Assembly (NCBI GenBank): GCA_002317475.1
Contig: DCIS01000116.1
Span: 1 to 11,507, forward strand
From: Prevotellaceae bacterium UBA1720
GTDB lineage: Bacteria; Bacteroidota; Bacteroidia; Bacteroidales; Bacteroidaceae
Direction of reading: 5' to 3'
Length of the DNA: 11,507 bases
A program made the translations under genes and the position numbers. Below are positions 6,260-11,507 of this stretch, piece after piece. Every line of letters starts with the position of its first letter. Positions within the stretch are counted from its first letter, which is position 1. Under the pieces are notes generated by a model. That model was not told where the DNA came from. It saw only the letters and a program-made list of their open reading frames with translations, and did no database searches.

Positions 6260-7809
6260 TACTGCAGTGTGAGGGTTACGATGGAGTTTTTGGGCAGCTT
6301 CACACTCATCTGGTTGTTCTTGATGCTGACCTCCTTGAAAGGAGCCTCCTTGACCTTGTTGGGATTCTCGAAGGTGTTGAGGTCATTGATGCCGGGAGAG
6401 GTCAGGATAACACCTGTAGCCTTCTTGGCTTTTAGGCCGGGAAGGTTGACGGTGACGGCCTGATCCTTATCGGCAGAGACATTGGTCAGAGAGAGGTGGA
6501 TAGTACCCTGCTTGTCCCTGGAAGCCGTTGCGCTGACCATGGGCAGATTGCCGGGGAAGTGACGCATAACACCGCCTACACTCATCTCCTCGCACTCCAC
6601 ATCCACGGGTAGGTAGGTAGCATCCTGGTGCACACTGTACTGCTTGAAGACATAGTAAGTAGGAGTCAGCACCATCTTGTCGTCCTTGGTCAGGATCATA
6701 GACTGCAGCACATTAACGATCTGAGCGATGTTGCACATCTTCAGTCTTCGGGTGTACTTGTGGAAGATATCAAATGATGTAGAAGCCACGATGGCATCGC
6801 GCATAGAGTTCTGCTGGAAGAGGTGACCCTTGATGGTACCGGGTTCCTCGTCCCACCATGTTCCCCACTCGTCGAGTAGCAGGGCGATGTTGTTCTGTGG
6901 GTCTTTCTCGTCCATGATAGCGATATGCTTCTTCAGTACGTCCTCAATCTCACGGCACTTGCCTACGGTCCAGTAGTACTGAGCCTTGTCAAAGGTGGTG
7001 GCCGAACCCTTGGAACCATCCCATCCCGCTACGGTGTAATAGTGAAGCGAGAGACCATTCATACGATTGCCCACCTGATCCATCAGGACTGTTGTCCAGT
7101 TGTAGTCGTAGTCAGTAGCACCACTGGCCACCTTGAACAGGTTGTGACCATCATAGTTACGGCAATAGGTAGAGTAGCGACGATACAGGTCGGAGTAGTA
7201 CTCGGGACGCATCGAACCGCCACAACCCCATGACTCATTACCCACACCAAGGTATTTAAGATTCCATGACTTGTCACGACCATTCTGTCTACGAAGGTTG
7301 GCCATAGGTGAGTCGCCATCACTGGTGATATACTCCACCCACTTGGCCAGTTCCTCAACAGTACCACTACCCACATTACCACTCAGGTAGGGTTCGCAAC
7401 CAATGAGTTCACAGAGGTTGAAGAATTCGTGCGTGCCGAAGGAGTTGTCCTCGACCGTACCACCCCAGTTGTTGTTGACCATCTTGGGACGCTTCTCCTT
7501 GGGACCTATACCGTCCATCCAGTGATACTCGTCGGCAAAGCAACCACCAGGCCAGCGCAGCACAGGTACGTGCAACTCCTGCAAGGCATGGAGCACATCG
7601 GTACGGTAACCGTCAGTGTTGGCTATCTTAGAGTCCCTGCCCACCCAGAGACCACCATAGATACAGGTGCCAAGGTGCTCGGCAAACTGTCCATAAATCT
7701 CCTTGGGGATAACATCGCCGGGCTGATCGGCATGCAAGGTAACGGTCTGTGCGTTCATGCTGGCAGTGCCCATCAGCATCGTGCCAACCAGAAGTGATTT
7801 GAAAGTCAT
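6259..7809 (-). CDS. GH51 alpha-L-arabinofuranosidase, exported
   Basis: A 516-aa enzyme that should remove non-reducing terminal alpha-L-arabinofuranose from arabinan, arabinoxylan or arabino-oligosaccharides with retention. The signal peptide is at 1-20 (ASMNA/Q). GH51 landmarks appear in order: IYGQFAEHLGTCIYGGLW (38-55), VPVLRWPGGCFADEYHW (81-97), and NNWGGTVEDNSFGTHEFF (113-130). YLGVGNESWGCGG has E192 as acid/base, and LLLDEWGTWW has E314 as nucleophile. The 122-residue gap between the two Glu fits the family. The C-terminal beta-sandwich runs to about 516, the normal length for bacterial GH51. No sorting tail is present, so a periplasmic location or lipid-free release is likely. It follows the giant LRR gene by 36 bp and overlaps the start of the BspA-like gene by one base. 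No transporter or SusC/D is seen nearby. Confidence 0.93.
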   Translation of the reverse strand: MTFKSLLVGTMLMGTASMNAQTVTLHADQPGDVIPKEIYGQFAEHLGTCIYGGLWVGRDSKIANTDGYRTDVLHALQELHVPVLRWPGGCFADEYHWMDGIGPKEKRPKMVNNNWGGTVEDNSFGTHEFFNLCELIGCEPYLSGNVGSGTVEELAKWVEYITSDGDSPMANLRRQNGRDKSWNLKYLGVGNESWGCGGSMRPEYYSDLYRRYSTYCRNYDGHNLFKVASGATDYDYNWTTVLMDQVGNRMNGLSLHYYTVAGWDGSKGSATTFDKAQYYWTVGKCREIEDVLKKHIAIMDEKDPQNNIALLLDEWGTWWDEEPGTIKGHLFQQNSMRDAIVASTSFDIFHKYTRRLKMCNIAQIVNVLQSMILTKDDKMVLTPTYYVFKQYSVHQDATYLPVDVECEEMSVGGVMRHFPGNLPMVSATASRDKQGTIHLSLTNVSADKDQAVTVNLPGLKAKKATGVILTSPGINDLNTFENPNKVKEAPFKEVSIKNNQMSVKLPKNSIVTLTLQ

Positions 7810-7825
7810 AGTATTATATTTTGTG

Positions 7826-7842
7826 TTCTTATGTATTAAGAA
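7826..7842. repeat. Small AT-rich inverted repeat between the LRR and GH51 genes
   Basis: TTCTTA and TAAGAA flank a 5-base loop within the 36-bp gap. The stem is six AT-rich pairs and there is no T-run on the minus strand, so it is unlikely to terminate. It could be a processing or stability element, or chance. Confidence 0.3.
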
Positions 7843-7845
7843 TTG

Positions 7846-10800
7846 TTATTTTACCAATATCTTTTTGTTTTGCTGGACATAAAGGCCCTTACTCAAGGCA
7901 GAAGCTGAAACGCGACGTCCGGAGAGATCATAACGTTGAACCCTAGTAGCACGCTGACCAATGACATCCTGAAGGGCATCGGGCTTGGGAGCATAGATGC
8001 TAAAGGGCTTGGTCATCATGGTGAGCTGGGGGAAGACATTGTTGGTGATCAGCCCCACAATATCATCAAGGTCTGCATTGGGGGTAAAGGTGGTGATACC
8101 ATTCTCTATGGTATATTCCTCGCCTTCAATGAGTTCTTCGCCTTCCCACTCCTCGGTATCTTCGTTGAGGGTTGGACTGCCCAGGAACCAACGGTACTGG
8201 GTGGCAGCAGTATCAACCTGCGCCATATAGCTGAGATCAAGGCGGTTATCAGTGCATTCTACCTCAAGGTCAGCCTGACTGCCATAGTTATATACCATCC
8301 AACTATCCTTGGGAAGGGGCAGCGTTGAGAAGTCAAAGAGATTGCTGGTAAGGCTGAGCACCTTCAGTTCCTTCAGTTTGCTGACATCAACATGCTTGAG
8401 CTGGTTGCCGGAAAGCCACATCTGCGACATGCTGGGCACACCAGAAAGGTCAATGTCCTGCAACCTGTTGTTGCCGAGGTCAAGGTTCCAAAGCAACTGG
8501 TTCTTCATCTTCACCTCCGAGAGCAGGTTGTTGCCTAGATATGCCAACTGAAGACCCTCGAGTGAAGAAAGGTCGATGGTGGTGAAATAATTACTGTTCA
8601 GCGAGATATAAATCAAGTTGGGTACCTTGCTGAAATCCAACGAGGTGAGGTTGTTGCCACTGAGGTTCAACTCGCCCAATCCATTGCACTGAGGCAGATT
8701 GATTTCGGTAAGACCAGCATCAGCAATGGTGATGGCGAAACAAGACTTCACACGGTCACTCAGGTTAAGAGATGACATCTGTGCACCAGTGATACTGAGG
8801 ATGTTCAGTTTATCCTTCTCGTCGGCTACAAGCACACGTACCTTGGCTCCTGCCCTGGTAGTAGCTGAGAAACGACGATAGGTGGTGCCGAGGGTGTACT
8901 GGGTGACATTACCATCACCATTCCAGTCGAAATAGACAGAGGTTCCATCCTCAAGACCTGCCAGTGAGAGTTCCACCTCATCACCAGTGTTGGTAGTAAC
9001 GAAAGAAGCAATCTCGACCGTAGGCTCATCGATGGGAGTAACCAGTGTGGTGCGCAGTACATTCTCGCCTGCAAACTGAGGATAGGCAGCATGCGTTATC
9101 TCAGCATAGACAGTTGTGCCCACAATGGTCTTCAGGAACTTGGTTGAACCGTTCTTGATGGTATAATCCAGACCTTGCTGCAGCATCGTGCCGTCTGATT
9201 TTTTCCACACAATAGAGGTGAGAGCACCATCCTTCTGGATGCATTGGACAGAAAGGTCGACACCAGGTGAGGTCTTGCCAATCTGGATAGCTTGCTGGGG
9301 AGCATACACCATCTGACAACCAGCAGCGAGCGAAGCAGCAAACCTCTCCTCGAGAGTAGCCATATCAGCCAAAGTAAAGAGATTGCCGCTGACATTGAGC
9401 GAAGTAAGTTCAGCAGCCTCAGGTACATAGACGCTGGTGAGCTTGTTGTTGGAAACATTCAGGCTCTTCAGTGCCTCGCTGTAGGTGAAGGTGAGTTCTG
9501 AGAACAGATTATTGGAAAGGTCCACATTCACCAGATTATCTGCATCGGAGAAGTCCATCTCCTCCAGTTTGTTGTAACTGAGATTGATGTTCTTGAACGA
9601 ATACATGTCATCGTAGGTGAAGGTGCTGATGTTGTTATGACTAAGGTTGATATCAGTCAACTGGTTCTTGTAATAGTAGTAGGTCTTGCCCTTGAGGGAA
9701 ACATTGTAAAGGTTGTTACCCTCGAGGTCCAATGACTTCAACTTGGTGTTGTAACTGAGGTCTATGGTATAGAGGCCCGCATTACGCAACTTCAGTGTCT
9801 CGAGCTCAGCCAACTCGCTGAGGTTGATGTTGGTAATGTCAACACCATCTGTGCAAAGGGTGGTAATATACTTGTCCTGAGGCACATAGATAACAATGTT
9901 GCTATAGCCTGTACGTGTACCAGTGATATTGTTGGCAGTAGGATTACTACTGTTGATACGCACAGTTGACAGTGTTCCGTCGCCAAAGTCTACCTGTACG
10001 TTAACAGGCTCGGTGTCTGCACCTTGGATACCCAATGCGATATTGACAGGCGTACCCTCTGAACTGATGCTGGCAAACTCAACAGCCTTGATATCCTTGC
10101 CAAAATCCTCTGCACTCCTGATATAAAATTTCTCAGTATAAAGGCTGTATTCGCTCAGTTCACTATTGTTGAAAAGCACGAATACCTGGGTCGCTGTATC
10201 ACGGAGTAAGGTCAGCACACCATTCTTGAAGGTGTAATAGGAGTCATCCAGTTCGATGTAATTAGTAGGATCGTCCTTGGGAACAGCATACAGGGTGGCA
10301 GAGGTGGTGGTTCCGGCACGCAACACCTGGCTGCTAAAGTCAATGACATCACCCACCTTGTAGGTATCGTTGAGGGGGAGGTCCTGCTGGTCATAGTAAT
10401 ACTCGCCCCAAGTGCCAGGATCTGATGGAAGCGTAGAGTAATTCATACGGTTTCTGTTGAGATTGACACTATAAAGGTCGGGATTGTGACTCAGGTCAAT
10501 GCCTGTAAGGAGATTGCTGTGGGCAGAGAGCGTGAAGAGTGAAGGATTCTGACTAAGGTCAAGGGTGGTAAGATTGTTTCCACCACAGAAGAAGTGATAG
10601 AGATCGGGATTCTGGGTAACATCAATCTCGGAGAACTTCACGTCCTTGTTCAAGGTACCAGATGCATGAGTAATATAGAGCTCCTGCAAGAGGGGATTAT
10701 GGCTGAGGTCCAACTTTGAGATACGCGTATCACTGACATTGAGGATGCAGAGATTGGGATTCTGACTGACATCCAACGTAGATACGCTGGTCATATCCAA

Positions 10801-11454
10801 TGACAGACGAACCAGGGAAGGGCAACCCGTAGGGTCGCAAGTGGTCATATTCGTACAATAGTAGGCATCGTAGGAATAGAGCAAGGGGAAGTTCTGCAAG
10901 GTAAAGTCAGGAGACACATAGCCTATCTGACCCATCTCAAGGATCAGCAGTTTGGGCAGACGACCAATCATCAAAGGGGTAGCCTTGCTGAAAGGATTGT
11001 CCATGAGATAGAGCACAGCGAGTTCCTGCAGGTCGTCAACGTTCAGAGATTTCAGACTATTGTGTTCGAGATTGAGAATCTGCAGGTTAAGATCCTTGTG
11101 AAACTGAATATCGGTGATACCACAACCACTGGCATTGAAATAATCAATCTTGGTGGGATCACCATAGATGGTCACAGTGCCTTGCTCAGACACCTTACCC
11201 GTATAAAGCGTTCCCTGCATTTCCTGATTCTCGTCGAGGTTGGCTACTCTGAGTTCGAGTTCCTCTGGGCCATAGCCACAGTCAATGTCAACGTATGTTC
11301 CAGCCTTTGTAGCACCAAGTACAACGGAAAAGCTGTTGCTCTGACCATTGTCTTCATACAGTGTGGTGTGGAAGGTGATAATGGGTTCGCCTTCCTGTGC
11401 CAACATCATAAGGGGCAGAATAAGTGCTGCAATAGCAAGTAGTGTCTTCTTCAT
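7846..11454 (-). CDS. Giant three-module leucine-rich repeat surface protein with T9SS-like tail
   Basis: A 1202-aa exported protein with a signal peptide at 1-19 (MKKTLLAIAA ... MMLA/Q). It contains three tandem modules, about 24-445, 455-808 and 812-1153. Each begins with a beta-rich segment with a PKD-like motif (VDIDCGYG at 55-62, VQVDFGDG at 486-493, VYFDWNGDG at 840-848). Each continues with LRRs of the LxxLDLSxNxL type (about 21 residues) and ends in a beta domain with a recognisable core: (Y)YTFKNGVLTL, DYTIKNGSTKF, EYTIENGITTF. The tail (1173-1202) is RYDLSGRRVSASALSKGLYVQQNKKILVK-like, close to T9SS sorting ends. LRRs usually bind protein or glycan; no enzyme motif is seen. It is the first gene of the operon with GH51 36 bp downstream. 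In 11455-11507 I see no TAnnTTTG box, so the promoter may lie outside the window. Confidence 0.82.
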   Translation of the reverse strand: MKKTLLAIAALILPLMMLAQEGEPIITFHTTLYEDNGQSNSFSVVLGATKAGTYVDIDCGYGPEELELRVANLDENQEMQGTLYTGKVSEQGTVTIYGDPTKIDYFNASGCGITDIQFHKDLNLQILNLEHNSLKSLNVDDLQELAVLYLMDNPFSKATPLMIGRLPKLLILEMGQIGYVSPDFTLQNFPLLYSYDAYYCTNMTTCDPTGCPSLVRLSLDMTSVSTLDVSQNPNLCILNVSDTRISKLDLSHNPLLQELYITHASGTLNKDVKFSEIDVTQNPDLYHFFCGGNNLTTLDLSQNPSLFTLSAHSNLLTGIDLSHNPDLYSVNLNRNRMNYSTLPSDPGTWGEYYYDQQDLPLNDTYKVGDVIDFSSQVLRAGTTTSATLYAVPKDDPTNYIELDDSYYTFKNGVLTLLRDTATQVFVLFNNSELSEYSLYTEKFYIRSAEDFGKDIKAVEFASISSEGTPVNIALGIQGADTEPVNVQVDFGDGTLSTVRINSSNPTANNITGTRTGYSNIVIYVPQDKYITTLCTDGVDITNINLSELAELETLKLRNAGLYTIDLSYNTKLKSLDLEGNNLYNVSLKGKTYYYYKNQLTDINLSHNNISTFTYDDMYSFKNINLSYNKLEEMDFSDADNLVNVDLSNNLFSELTFTYSEALKSLNVSNNKLTSVYVPEAAELTSLNVSGNLFTLADMATLEERFAASLAAGCQMVYAPQQAIQIGKTSPGVDLSVQCIQKDGALTSIVWKKSDGTMLQQGLDYTIKNGSTKFLKTIVGTTVYAEITHAAYPQFAGENVLRTTLVTPIDEPTVEIASFVTTNTGDEVELSLAGLEDGTSVYFDWNGDGNVTQYTLGTTYRRFSATTRAGAKVRVLVADEKDKLNILSITGAQMSSLNLSDRVKSCFAITIADAGLTEINLPQCNGLGELNLSGNNLTSLDFSKVPNLIYISLNSNYFTTIDLSSLEGLQLAYLGNNLLSEVKMKNQLLWNLDLGNNRLQDIDLSGVPSMSQMWLSGNQLKHVDVSKLKELKVLSLTSNLFDFSTLPLPKDSWMVYNYGSQADLEVECTDNRLDLSYMAQVDTAATQYRWFLGSPTLNEDTEEWEGEELIEGEEYTIENGITTFTPNADLDDIVGLITNNVFPQLTMMTKPFSIYAPKPDALQDVIGQRATRVQRYDLSGRRVSASALSKGLYVQQNKKILVK
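10481..10780 (-). repeat. 63-bp-period LRR DNA repeats in module 1
   Basis: The coding sequence for LDLSxNPxL recurs with strict spacing. On the + strand, related GGATT(C/G/A)TG motifs start at 10481, 10544 and 10607 (63 bp apart), and again at 10694 and 10757 (63 bp apart). The 87-bp step between the groups equals one repeat plus eight codons (the THASGTLN insertion near residues 262-269). The encoded units are LDVSQNPNL, LDLSHNPLL, IDVTQNPDL, LDLSQNPSL and IDLSHNPDL. Confidence 0.75.
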
Positions 11455-11507
11455 ATTATTAAGAGGTAATAGGATTTTAGTTTTTTAGGTTCGTTAGAAA
11501 TTATTTA

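Overview
The window looks like a chromosomal segment of a gut- or oral-type Bacteroidota, most likely Prevotella or a close relative. The evidence is consistent. Most genes encode proteins with short Lys-rich Sec signal peptides. Several end in short 'YDLxGRxV ... K' tails like type IX secretion (T9SS) C-terminal sorting signals. Two good matches to the Bacteroidota -7 box (TAnnTTTG) sit just upstream of genes, and most starts lack a Shine-Dalgarno. The families seen (BspA-like LRR, DUF6055/DUF4859, DUF3667, GH51) are typical of this phylum. The genus is an inference from style, not from a marker gene.

Layout. (1) Positions 1-309, + strand: the last 28 codons of a Y-family DNA polymerase (UmuC/DinP-like), then a YolD-like small protein. 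This is an SOS/translesion pair whose main part lies outside the window. (2) Positions 312-2965, - strand: a two-gene unit, a 150-aa secreted protein with a sorting-type tail followed by a 713-aa secreted DUF6055-type HExxH metallopeptidase with a C-terminal DUF4859 domain. (3) Positions 2966-3282: a 317-bp divergent intergenic region with a promoter and three inverted or direct repeat structures. (4) Positions 3283-4182, + strand: a secreted protein with a His/Gly-rich stretch, a cohesin-like beta-sandwich and a sorting-type tail, followed by a terminator. (5) Positions 4396-5268, + strand: a DUF3667 membrane protein with its own promoter. (6) Positions 5258-11454, - strand: a compact three-gene operon read right to left: a giant 1202-aa three-module LRR surface protein, a GH51 alpha-L-arabinofuranosidase, and a BspA-like LRR protein.

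How they may work together: six of the eight genes encode exported proteins. The operon at 5258-11454 joins an arabinose-releasing enzyme to two LRR proteins likely to be at the cell surface, and no SusC/SusD pair is visible. This is not a canonical polysaccharide utilisation locus; it suggests surface contact with arabinose-containing plant or host material, or simple co-regulation. The peptidase pair and the divergent cohesin-like gene may share regulation through the repeat-rich region between them. I see no phage, IS element, CRISPR array, tRNA or rRNA. I do not see a clear undescribed defence or mobile system. The least ordinary items are the three-module LRR protein, the LRR-GH51-LRR operon and the structured divergent intergenic region.
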